A stretch of 8,668 nucleotides of DNA, taken from Dehalococcoidia bacterium. GTDB lineage: Bacteria; Chloroflexota; Dehalococcoidia; UBA3495. Positions 1 to 5,179 of the stretch are shown piece after piece; the stretch's first letter is position 1; each line of letters opens with the position of its first letter. The stretch is taken from assembly GCA_002730485.1 (NCBI GenBank), contig PCAH01000010.1, positions 1 to 8,668 on the forward strand, written 5' to 3'. The translations under genes were made by a program, and so were the position numbers. A model generated the notes under the pieces. The model saw only the letters and a list, made by a program, of their open reading frames with translations. It was not told the origin of the DNA and ran no database searches.

Positions 1-114
1 CCGGGTCCGCGGCCTCCGGTGGCAGCGCCGCCACCCCCGGAAGACAATGAAGAAGCGCGCGAACAGGATGATGTATTTCCTGCCCCTCCTCGAAAAACAA
101 GAACAAGAACATGA
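1..114 (+). CDS. C-terminal tail of an upstream protein (partial)
   Basis: Frame 1 is open from the window edge to a TGA at 112-114 and encodes a 37-residue tail. It is rich in Pro, Ala and acidic residues and ends in a basic stretch (PPRKTRTRT). The TGA overlaps the ATG of the next gene (ATGA at 111-114), the usual tight packing in this window, which supports a real gene end. The rest of the protein lies outside the window, so no function can be given. The tail looks disordered. A GC-rich open frame this short could also be chance. Confidence 0.5.
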   Translation, partial: PGPRPPVAAPPPPEDNEEAREQDDVFPAPPRKTRTRT

Positions 115-677
115 TTGTCGTCGTAGATAATCGGACCGATCAGCCGCCGAGCGGCGACGCCCGCGCGAAGAACTCGATGACGACCGAGCTGGTGCGGACG
201 TTGGCAGAGCACGGGCACGTCCGCGTGGTGCGCAGCGTCGAGGATGCAGCCGGCATCGATCTCGCCGATGTCCGTGCCGTGGTGCTGTCCGGGTCTTCCA
301 AGCGCCTCGTGGAAGAGGACAGCGTGCGGCACGCCATGCCCAGCGTCACCATGGTGGTGCGGGCGCTGGCCCACACGCCGCGCATCCCTGTTCTGGGCGT
401 ATGCTACGGGTGGCAGCTTCTCACAAGGCTCTTCGGTGGGACGGTCGTGCGCAGACCCGCCTCGGCCCCGCGAGTCTACGAGCACGACGGCTTGTACTGC
501 AACCACAACGACTCCGTCCCGGTCAACACGGCCGGGTGGAAGGTCCTGTCCCAAGACGCGGGCTTTGTGCTGACGGCCGAGTCTGCAGATGGCCAGATCG
601 TTGGGGTCCAGTGGCACCCCGAAGGGACCGAAAAGGGGAAGCGGTGGCTTCTAGATTGGCTAGGGTGTCCTAAATAG
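111..677 (+). CDS. Class I glutamine amidotransferase-like protein
   Basis: A 188-aa stand-alone class I (triad) glutamine amidotransferase domain. The nucleophile elbow is GVCYGWQLL with Cys98. The other two triad residues are His169 and Glu171 in GVQWHPEG. An oxyanion-type loop LSGSSKR is at about 59-65, and an NHNDSV segment at 131-136 matches the family's conserved 'xHxD' strand. Such domains release ammonia from glutamine for a synthetase partner, as in GMP, anthranilate or CTP synthases, or act as gamma-glutamyl peptidases. No synthetase domain is fused here, so the acceptor is unknown. The start ATG overlaps the upstream stop codon. The 3' end overlaps the convergent ankyrin gene by 18 bases. 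The full triad argues for an active enzyme. Confidence 0.88.
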   Translation: MIVVVDNRTDQPPSGDARAKNSMTTELVRTLAEHGHVRVVRSVEDAAGIDLADVRAVVLSGSSKRLVEEDSVRHAMPSVTMVVRALAHTPRIPVLGVCYGWQLLTRLFGGTVVRRPASAPRVYEHDGLYCNHNDSVPVNTAGWKVLSQDAGFVLTAESADGQIVGVQWHPEGTEKGKRWLLDWLGCPK

Positions 678-1547
678 GCGGCGTGCTGCTCCGTCGCCGC
701 CTGCTGCTCCGTCGCCGCCTGCTGCTCCGTCGCCGCCTGCTGCTCCGTCGCCACCTTCTGCGCTACGTTTTACCTTGTTGGGAGGGAAAGTACCGCTGCT
801 CTCCCCTAGCATCGTTATAATATTTACTACGTCATTTTCTTTCCATGCAGGTTTTTCCATCTTCTCGAATACATATGCAGCTATGTCTCTGGCGGTGCCT
901 TTCTCCTCACCTTCCTTACCTTCATATGAATATTCCAAAGCAGGATCCGCGCCAGAATCAAGCAGCATCTGCACCACAGTAGCGTGTAACCCATATGCAG
1001 CAAGGCTGAGGGCGGTGCTGCCGGTGTTGCTCCGCGTGTTAACGAACGCGCGTGCATCAAGCAGCATCTTCACCACCTCCTTGTGATCTTCACCACCCCC
1101 TTGTGCAGCATACATGAGGGCGGTGATGCCGTTGCTGCTCTGCGTGTTAACGACCGCGCCTGCAGCAAGCAGCATCCTCACCACATCAGCGTTTCCCGCA
1201 TGTGCAGCATACATGAGGGGGGTCCTGCCGGTGCTGCTCCGCATGTCTTTATCCGCGCCTGCATCAAGCAGTATCTCGACCACATCAAGGTGTCCCCAAG
1301 CTGCAGCATACATGAGGGGGGTGCTGCCGGTGCTGCTCTGCATGTCTATATCCGCGCCTCCATCAATTAGCTGCGCCGCCACCCGCGCGCGGCCTTGTAT
1401 TGCGGCATCAATTAGGGAGGGACCCGACTCGGCGGCGGCCGCGCCTCCCTCTAGCAACATCCTGTTGTATCGGCGTCGTGCCTCGATGTTGCGTGCGCCA
1501 CGCTGCCGTTCGTGATTTATGACCGCAGCCTTGTACGCGGAAAGCAT
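660..1547 (-). CDS. Ankyrin-repeat protein with a Gly-Asp-Ala tandem-repeat tail
   Basis: A 295-aa protein with five ankyrin repeats of about 33 residues, starting near residues 42, 74, 107, 140 and 176. Each carries the hallmark G-T/S-x-L-x-x-A-A ... VV-x-x-LL-x-x-G-A pattern (for example GSTPLMYAAAWGHLDVVEIL). The first 40 residues are basic and helical. After the repeats comes a charged linker, then four copies of AAGGDG (about 262-288). Ankyrin proteins bind other proteins. In giant viruses they form large paralogous families, sometimes with F-box domains; none is seen here. I chose the ATG at 1547 because the longer frame up to 1688 runs antisense into the HNH gene, and because an AT-rich gap lies just upstream. 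The 3' end overlaps the amidotransferase gene tail to tail. Confidence 0.88.
   Translation of the reverse strand: MLSAYKAAVINHERQRGARNIEARRRYNRMLLEGGAAAAESGPSLIDAAIQGRARVAAQLIDGGADIDMQSSTGSTPLMYAAAWGHLDVVEILLDAGADKDMRSSTGRTPLMYAAHAGNADVVRMLLAAGAVVNTQSSNGITALMYAAQGGGEDHKEVVKMLLDARAFVNTRSNTGSTALSLAAYGLHATVVQMLLDSGADPALEYSYEGKEGEEKGTARDIAAYVFEKMEKPAWKENDVVNIITMLGESSGTFPPNKVKRSAEGGDGAAGGDGAAGGDGAAGGDGAARRLFRTP
684..755 (-). repeat. 18-bp tandem repeat, four copies, inside the ankyrin gene
   Basis: The unit TGCTGCTCCGTCGCCGCC occurs at 684-701, 702-719, 720-737 and 738-755; the last copy has one mismatch. The unit is a multiple of three, so it keeps the frame and encodes AAGGDG blocks at the C-terminus. 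Near-identity suggests recent slippage, so copy number may vary between isolates. Confidence 0.93.
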
Positions 1548-1615
1548 TTGCGTTTTAGATTTGCACCCGATATTTTTACGGAAACTCCCGGCTGTCACAT
1601 TGTCATTAACGCCGA
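1548..1615. promoter_or_regulatory. Divergent promoter region between ankyrin and HNH genes
   Basis: This 68-base gap separates two divergent start codons and is locally AT-rich. Read on the plus strand it contains GATATTTTTAC (1569-1579), which resembles the GATATTTCTAC upstream of the minus-strand gene at 8142. It must carry the start signals of both genes unless they lie within coding sequence. No further element is recognised. Confidence 0.5.
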
Positions 1616-1915
1616 ATGGCACGGAAGGCAATCCCCAAAGCCGTGAGGGAGCAGCTGTGGCTGCGTCATTGCGGTGCGCGATTTTCAAGCATATGTCCGA
1701 TACGGTGGTGCAGCAATAAGATCACCGTGTTTGACTTTCACGTGGGTCACAACGTTCCCGTAAGCAAGGGAGGGTGCGAGCTGGATATGAACAACATGAG
1801 GCCTATCTGCTCAAGATGCAACCACGGCATGGGAGCGCGGTACACCATCGACGAGTGGTCCAACAAGGTCCAGATGAAGACAATAAAACGGCACTTGTGT
1901 GGTTGCTTAAGCTAA
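1616..1915 (+). CDS. HNH endonuclease (small, free-standing)
   Basis: A 99-aa protein that is almost entirely an HNH nuclease domain. Visible elements in order: a zinc half-site CPIRWC (Cys27, Cys32); the first catalytic His in VGHNVPVSKGG (His45); and DMNNMRPICSRCN, with Asn60, the second zinc half-site Cys65/Cys68, and Asn69 at the third HNH position. This 'GH..P.S.GG...N.RPIC..CN..MG' layout is frequent in NCLDV-encoded and phage-like HNH proteins. These cut DNA and are often mobile as homing nucleases. There is no extra DNA-binding domain beyond the short C-terminal helix. It stops three bases before the convergent 362-aa gene ends. It could be a selfish homing gene or a domesticated nuclease; the sequence does not decide. 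Confidence 0.85.
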   Translation: MARKAIPKAVREQLWLRHCGARFSSICPIRWCSNKITVFDFHVGHNVPVSKGGCELDMNNMRPICSRCNHGMGARYTIDEWSNKVQMKTIKRHLCGCLS

Positions 1916-1918
1916 AAC

Positions 1919-3007
1919 TCAAATCACCGACCGCAGCGCGTCCTTACTGAACCGCATGCCGGCGAGGCATTCCTTCTTGACTTCCTCAGTCAGACGACGG
2001 AGCATAAAGGGCGCATTGGAGAGGAGACCGATCTCGCCGGCCTCCTTCATTGTTTCCTCCTGCAGCGCAGCTGCGGCGAGGATGTCTTTTTCCGATAGGA
2101 CAGCACCGCACACCACGTTGTAGCTCATGATGGTGACACACACCGGCTGGCATGGGTCCTGTTCGACGGTGTGGGAGGTGGCGTCCATGATTCCCGCCGA
2201 TTCATTGGAAACCCCGACGTCGGCCTCCCACGCCGCCGCGACCGGCATGCTGCGGAACGCGGGTCCGCTGTCGCTTTTGGTCGCACAACAGTCCATGCTG
2301 CCCATGCTGCCCATGCTGCGATACAACGGTGCGGGTCGCAGGAGAGGGACGGTGATCACCACAACGCGGTTGTCGCGCGCTTCTCCCACTTTGCTTTCTT
2401 CCACGACACCACCGGTCGATCCCACGGTGCGCCGGGAGGCGGTGGCAGTAAAGTAGTGCTGGTGGTGACGCCCTTCGGAATCGACGCTCTTCGGAAGAAG
2501 CTTCATTTGGCCGCGCTGTTCTACGTACACTGCCACCCCATCGGCATGCACAAGAAAGACGAGGTTCGACGCATCGCCGTTGTAGTGGTACTGATCGACG
2601 CTGAATTTTTCGGTTTCCTTGTCAGCCCGGATAAAGCAGTGCTTGAAGCGCTTCACGACGGCCTCGGCGCTGATGCCTCCGTTGACGGTCACGCCTGCTC
2701 TGGTGTAGTACTCTGCGTACTGCAGCAGCTCGTCGATCGTATCTCCGTTGGGGAGAACCATGTCAGTACCAGCAATGACAATCCGCTCATCGCGAGCGCC
2801 CTTGCTATCCTGCGGCTGCAGGTACGGACAGGCGCCACCGCTTTTCTTCACGATGAAGCGATCGGTGATGTTGCTCCCCAAGCACGACAACGTGCCGTCC
2901 TCTACGCCGCGGCTACCGTCCTCCCACGCGCTATCGGAGAACCACTGCGCGATGCCGGCCTTGGCCAGCTCAGCGTTCATTTCGTCCTTGTTCACGACCG
3001 AAGACAT
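1919..3007 (-). CDS. Hypothetical protein, 362 aa
   Basis: I do not recognise this protein. It starts at the ATG at 3007, which is preceded by an AT-rich leader and by the TCTACACTT motif. The N-terminal half looks globular (about 1-185), with alternating strands and helices such as NLVFLVHADGVAVYVEQRG. A polar, low-complexity middle follows, with SMGSMGSMD near 236 and 'DCCATKS'. The C-terminal third is helical (SEKDILAAAALQEETMKEAG). No signal peptide or membrane helix is evident and no catalytic motif stands out. It is encoded alone on the minus strand, tail to tail with the HNH gene. A 291-aa plus-strand frame over the same bases looks like a GC-driven shadow, because the minus frame has the better start context and promoter-like element. 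Confidence 0.72.
   Translation of the reverse strand: MSSVVNKDEMNAELAKAGIAQWFSDSAWEDGSRGVEDGTLSCLGSNITDRFIVKKSGGACPYLQPQDSKGARDERIVIAGTDMVLPNGDTIDELLQYAEYYTRAGVTVNGGISAEAVVKRFKHCFIRADKETEKFSVDQYHYNGDASNLVFLVHADGVAVYVEQRGQMKLLPKSVDSEGRHHQHYFTATASRRTVGSTGGVVEESKVGEARDNRVVVITVPLLRPAPLYRSMGSMGSMDCCATKSDSGPAFRSMPVAAAWEADVGVSNESAGIMDATSHTVEQDPCQPVCVTIMSYNVVCGAVLSEKDILAAAALQEETMKEAGEIGLLSNAPFMLRRLTEEVKKECLAGMRFSKDALRSVI
2293..2319 (-). repeat. 9-bp triple repeat inside the 362-aa gene
   Basis: CCATGCTGC occurs three times head to tail and encodes the SMGSMGSM stretch. It is in frame and probably arose by slippage. Confidence 0.9.
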
Positions 3008-3038
3008 GATGGCGTTGCAAAAAAAAAGAGTGAGCGTG

Positions 3039-3050
3039 AAGTGTAGAAAA
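3039..3050 (-). promoter_or_regulatory. Candidate promoter motif TTTTCTACACTT
   Basis: On the minus strand this reads TTTTCTACACTT, 31 bases before the ATG at 3007, in a T-rich leader. The same core, allowing one A/G change, lies before three other genes (3352-3363, 7106-7117, 8167-8178). It is called a promoter element by recurrence and position only. Confidence 0.5.
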
Positions 3051-3103
3051 CTGACAAACTTTACAAGAACATTCCAGTAACATTATTGTACTCGGACTGT
3101 GTT

Positions 3104-3118
3104 AAAAAAAAGGAAAAA
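3104..3118 (-). terminator. Pol III-type oligo-T terminator of the tRNA gene
   Basis: Two bases after the tRNA 3' end, the minus strand carries T5 (3118-3114), CC, then T8 (3111-3104). Runs of four or more T directly after a tRNA are the standard eukaryotic RNA polymerase III stop signal. This supports both the tRNA 3' end and transcription by host-type Pol III. Confidence 0.7.
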
Positions 3119-3120
3119 GT

Positions 3121-3269
3121 TCCGTCCGGCGGGTTTTGATCCCGCGACCTCCGGCTAATGATGCAGTTAAGACCGTGAAAGGCGGGCTTTCGCCATAATG
3201 AGTTCGACAGAATCGAACCCACGGTATCACAATCGTTGTTACGGCGCTCTACCACTGAGCTACGGACGG
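3121..3269 (-). tRNA. tRNA, probable anticodon CAU, with a 77-nt insert in the anticodon stem
   Basis: Read on the minus strand, 3269-3242 plus 3164-3121 give a 72-nt tRNA in which every helix pairs perfectly: acceptor CCGTCCG/CGGACGG, D stem GCTC/GAGC with loop AGTGGTA, anticodon stem CCGGC/GCCGG, and T stem GCGGG/CCCGC. The discriminator is A, the variable loop is AGGTC, and CCA is not encoded. The seven-base anticodon loop is ATCATTA, so the anticodon reads CAT (Met, or Ile if C34 is modified). U37 is unusual, since a purine is normal there. The T loop ATCAAAA has A54 and A60, seen in eukaryotic initiator tRNAs. The A box TAGCTCAGTGG and B box GATCAAAAC fit the Pol III consensus. The insert falls between tRNA positions 29 and 30, not the usual 37/38. 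The fold is strong; splicing and the amino acid are inferred. Confidence 0.7.
3165..3241 (-). other. Putative non-canonical tRNA intron (77 nt)
   Basis: This is the insert that must be removed to form the anticodon stem. It can fold: a 10-bp hairpin pairs 3222-3213 with 3207-3198 around a UUCUG loop. Alternatively, ACCGTG (3225-3220) pairs with CACGGT (3177-3172) and encloses a shortened hairpin plus a GGC-GAAA-GCC tetraloop hairpin (3194-3185), giving a three-way junction. I could not draw a standard bulge-helix-bulge at its ends, and it is far too short for an ordinary group I intron. It also contains a second B-box match, GTTCGATTC (3218-3210). Confidence 0.5.
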
Positions 3270-3347
3270 TGGTGGCACATGGTAGATAATCGGGATACAT
3301 ATGCATTTGCGTGGAATTAATTTTCTGCATTTTTGGGGCAAGACTAA

Positions 3348-3373
3348 TGTAAAATCTGCACTTCTCTTTTACA
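3348..3373 (+). promoter_or_regulatory. Promoter region of the 143-aa gene: inverted repeat around a motif copy
   Basis: TGTAAAA (3348-3354) and TTTTACA (3367-3373) form a perfect 7-bp inverted repeat with a 12-base spacer, ending 11 bases before the ATG at 3385. Between and overlapping the arms lies AAATCTGCACTT (3352-3363), a one-base variant of the TCTACACTT element, 21 bases before the ATG. The rest of 3270-3384 is AT-rich non-coding sequence. Confidence 0.45.
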
Positions 3374-3384
3374 GCATTTTCTTC

Positions 3385-3816
3385 ATGGCGTTTTCTCCGG
3401 ACTCGGTCTACATCGCGGAAGAACTAGGTCGAGCCAAGGCCATCGTAGCGGAACTCTTTCGTGCGGAGGAGAGGGAATTGTCCGATGCGGACATGGCTTC
3501 CCGCGCGGGCGCGCTTCGGGAAATACTGAAGCGGAGGAGGTGCGCGGATATCATCACCGGCAACGTCTTTGGCGCCGTGGTCGAGAGCTCGGCGAAGGAA
3601 ATTTCCTCCAAGGCCACGTTCTTGTACGACTTTGTCGCGCGGTGGGTGGATTACGTAGCGGACGATCACGCGCACAGAGCCGCGTGGACGAAGGAGGAGG
3701 CGATCCTGCTAAAGTTCGCCTCGTCTTTGCCGGTCCTCGACGGCTCCTCAGTGAAGGAATCTATTCGCCGCCTCCGGAAGAAGGAGCAGCGGTCGTGGGG
3801 CGTCGGTTTGTCTTAA
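3385..3816 (+). CDS. Hypothetical helical protein, 143 aa
   Basis: I do not recognise this protein. From the ATG at 3385 it is predicted mostly alpha-helical, with charged amphipathic stretches such as EELGRAKAIVAELFRAEERE, and ends in a basic segment (ESIRRLRKKEQRSW). No Cys pairs, membrane helix or signal peptide are seen. The frame is open 28 codons further upstream to 3301. I reject that start because the extension is AT-rich, unlike the GC-rich body, and holds promoter-like elements. It ends four bases before the convergent DUF5872-like gene. The basic tail could bind nucleic acid, but this is a guess. Confidence 0.7.
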   Translation: MAFSPDSVYIAEELGRAKAIVAELFRAEERELSDADMASRAGALREILKRRRCADIITGNVFGAVVESSAKEISSKATFLYDFVARWVDYVADDHAHRAAWTKEEAILLKFASSLPVLDGSSVKESIRRLRKKEQRSWGVGLS

Positions 3817-3820
3817 AAAT

Positions 3821-4267
3821 CTACCTGATATTCCTCTGCGGACGCCTGTCTTTTTTTGCGCACCGGCGCCGGATCTCCTCGTACCCGCGTGCGCGAACCA
3901 GCTCCTCCGCCGTCTTCGGGCTTTTCTTGCTTTTGCGGTACCGGGGGCGGCAGTACGGGTACTTTCCCTGCTTGCTGGTTCTTCCGCAGGGCGCGGCCTT
4001 CTCCAGCACGTACCGCCCCGACCGCGTGCGGCGCCACTTGGACCGGCAGACGTCGATCCACTCCTCGCGGAACCAGCGCCGCAGATCTCGGCCGGAATCT
4101 TTCCGCTGGGTCTTCTGCCCGGCCTGCTTGCAGTACTTGCTCGCGTAGCCGCTGGCGTAGGCTGACCATTTCTTGTAGCGCATCTTTGCTTGGCAGTACC
4201 CCTCCGGGCAGAGCGACAGTTCCCCGCGCTTCTTGCGTGCTCTCGCCTCCTGCATGCAGGCCCGCAT
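3821..4267 (-). CDS. DUF5872-like basic protein
   Basis: A 148-aa, very basic, Cys-containing protein. Residues 25-47 (CQAKMRYKKWSAYASGYASKYCK) match a short motif common in phycodnavirus, mimivirus and phage proteins (K.K...YPSAYASGYA..CK). Residues 62-116 (LRRWFREEWIDVC ... YPYCRPRYRKSKKSPKT) match my memory of the DUF5872 family, including the RWF..EWIDVC core and the 'YPYCRP' box. It ends in RRRCAKKDRR. The family's role is unknown; the charge and paired Cys suggest nucleic-acid or metal binding, possibly as a virion component. No ATG exists upstream of 4267 in this frame (the only extension begins with GTG at 4291), so I start at ATG 4267, with ATG 4255 as the alternative. Two other long minus frames across these bases are shadows. 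Confidence 0.78.
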   Translation of the reverse strand: MRACMQEARARKKRGELSLCPEGYCQAKMRYKKWSAYASGYASKYCKQAGQKTQRKDSGRDLRRWFREEWIDVCRSKWRRTRSGRYVLEKAAPCGRTSKQGKYPYCRPRYRKSKKSPKTAEELVRARGYEEIRRRCAKKDRRPQRNIR

Positions 4268-4318
4268 CGTGGTGTCTTTTTGTTCCTCCACATAAAATCA
4301 TGTGATACAGTAAAAGAA
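4268..4318. promoter_or_regulatory. Divergent promoter region, 51 bases
   Basis: This gap separates the divergent starts at 4267 (minus) and 4319 (plus). It is AT-rich, with TCTTTTACTG on the minus strand (4317-4308), close to the TCTTTTACAG found 11 bases before the ATG at 3385. No copy of the TCTACACTT motif is seen. Confidence 0.4.
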
Positions 4319-5179
4319 ATGCTCGCCTCGGAATTCATCCGCGGACTCGAACTCTCCGCCGGTCAGCGCCTCACCGAGTTACGTCGCTTCCACAACCAAC
4401 TCCTGCGGGGCGGTAGTGAAGAAAAAGATCTCACACAAGACGTACCAAAAGAAGACGTCGAAAGCGCCGGCAGATATCTCGAACGTCTCCGGGATAAAGA
4501 GGATATTATAGACGTTTTAAAAAAGGTTGTTAAGTTGAATCCAACAACACTAACGGTTTACAGCGGAAAAAAACAAAAAGGAACGGCAAAAGACATAGAC
4601 GAACTTCCAGATGATTTCGACGAAACAATGAATAGGCAAATAGGCCATGACGGTAGATATTTCACCTTTGTTGATGATGATGAAGAACCACGAAAGTTTG
4701 TATATATTAGATATGGTAAAAATATCCCTAAAGAAATAAAGACAGGGGCCACACCAAAAATAATTGTCGCGGTTTACTCTGCTGATGGTAAAAACATAAG
4801 GATGAATACAGGAGTCCTTCAAAATGGGAAAATACGTTGGGTATATTTTGATAGTAGTGGCAATTTCATCAAACTTGACTCCAAATATAGTTTCGATTCC
4901 ATAAAAGCTGGTTGCCTTATCGAGGTTTTACCAGAAGACAAATCTAATTGGACTAACCATCTACAACTGCAATTTGACGAGGGAGCGGCTCTAGCGGCTT
5001 CAGCGGCTTCAGCGGCTCCAGCGGCTTCAGCGGCTTCAGCGGCTCCAGCGGCTTCAGCGGCTTCAGCGGCTTCAGCGGCTTCATCGGATGCAGACGAAGG
5101 GATCGAAAAAGAAATGATCAAGAGGAAGACGCTGTACCCAGAAACGCACGGGGAGATCAAGAGGCAGAAAGGTCCTTAA
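4319..5179 (+). CDS. Hypothetical protein, 286 aa, with AT-rich core and Ala/Ser repeat
   Basis: I do not recognise this protein. The start ATG at 4319 follows an AT-rich gap; the frame extends upstream but runs antisense into the neighbour. Residues 1-60 are a charged helical region. Residues 60-220 look like a beta-rich globular domain (TTLTVYSGKKQKG, KFVYIRYGKN, KIIVAVYSADGK, IRWVYFDSSGNF, GCLIEVLPED). Residues 223-255 are a pure Ala/Ser/Pro linker. A charged tail with a basic KRKT / KRQKG end follows. The DNA of the globular core (about 4500-4980) is clearly AT-rich, while the flanks are GC-rich. The stop TAA shares TTAA (5176-5179) with the stop of the convergent gene. Confidence 0.78.
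   Translation: MLASEFIRGLELSAGQRLTELRRFHNQLLRGGSEEKDLTQDVPKEDVESAGRYLERLRDKEDIIDVLKKVVKLNPTTLTVYSGKKQKGTAKDIDELPDDFDETMNRQIGHDGRYFTFVDDDEEPRKFVYIRYGKNIPKEIKTGATPKIIVAVYSADGKNIRMNTGVLQNGKIRWVYFDSSGNFIKLDSKYSFDSIKAGCLIEVLPEDKSNWTNHLQLQFDEGAALAASAASAAPAASAASAAPAASAASAASAASSDADEGIEKEMIKRKTLYPETHGEIKRQKGP
4985..5083 (+). repeat. 9-bp tandem repeat array, 11 units
   Basis: The unit GCGGCTTCA is repeated 11 times without gaps. Units 4 and 7 carry TCC instead of TTC, giving a 27-bp higher-order period over units 2-7, and unit 1 ends CTA. It is in frame and encodes an Ala-Ala-Ser/Pro linker. Arrays like this slip easily and probably differ in length between relatives. Confidence 0.95.

Noticed and set aside
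1548..1688. N-terminal extension of the ankyrin gene to an ATG at 1688
   Set aside because: It runs antisense across the start of the HNH gene and through the AT-rich gap; the ankyrin domain is complete without it.
2171..3046. 291-aa plus-strand open frame opposite the 362-aa gene
   Set aside because: Its composition and lack of domain features suggest a GC-driven shadow. The minus frame has the promoter-like leader and a tidy 3-base gap to its neighbour.
3195..3269. Separate tRNA-His made from the 5' half of the tRNA locus
   Set aside because: The acceptor and anticodon stems do not pair, and seven extra bases lie between the D stem and the GTG loop. The 5' acceptor instead pairs perfectly with 3122-3128.
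3341..3373. Possible spliceosomal 3' splice site (GACTAAT branch-like, pyrimidine tract, TTTTACAG)
   Set aside because: No convincing donor or upstream exon is visible, and the downstream ATG gives a complete gene.
3301..3384. Upstream start of the 143-aa protein at 3301
   Set aside because: The stretch is AT-rich and holds an inverted repeat and a motif copy, so it is promoter rather than coding.
4268..4291. GTG start at 4291 for the DUF5872-like gene
   Set aside because: GTG initiation is not expected in a virus using eukaryotic ribosomes; the first in-frame ATG is at 4267.
3748..4338. Two longer minus-strand frames (3748-4338, 3813-4301) over the DUF5872-like gene
   Set aside because: They show no domain features, while the third frame gives the recognisable YASGYA, RWF..EWIDVC and YPYCRP motifs.
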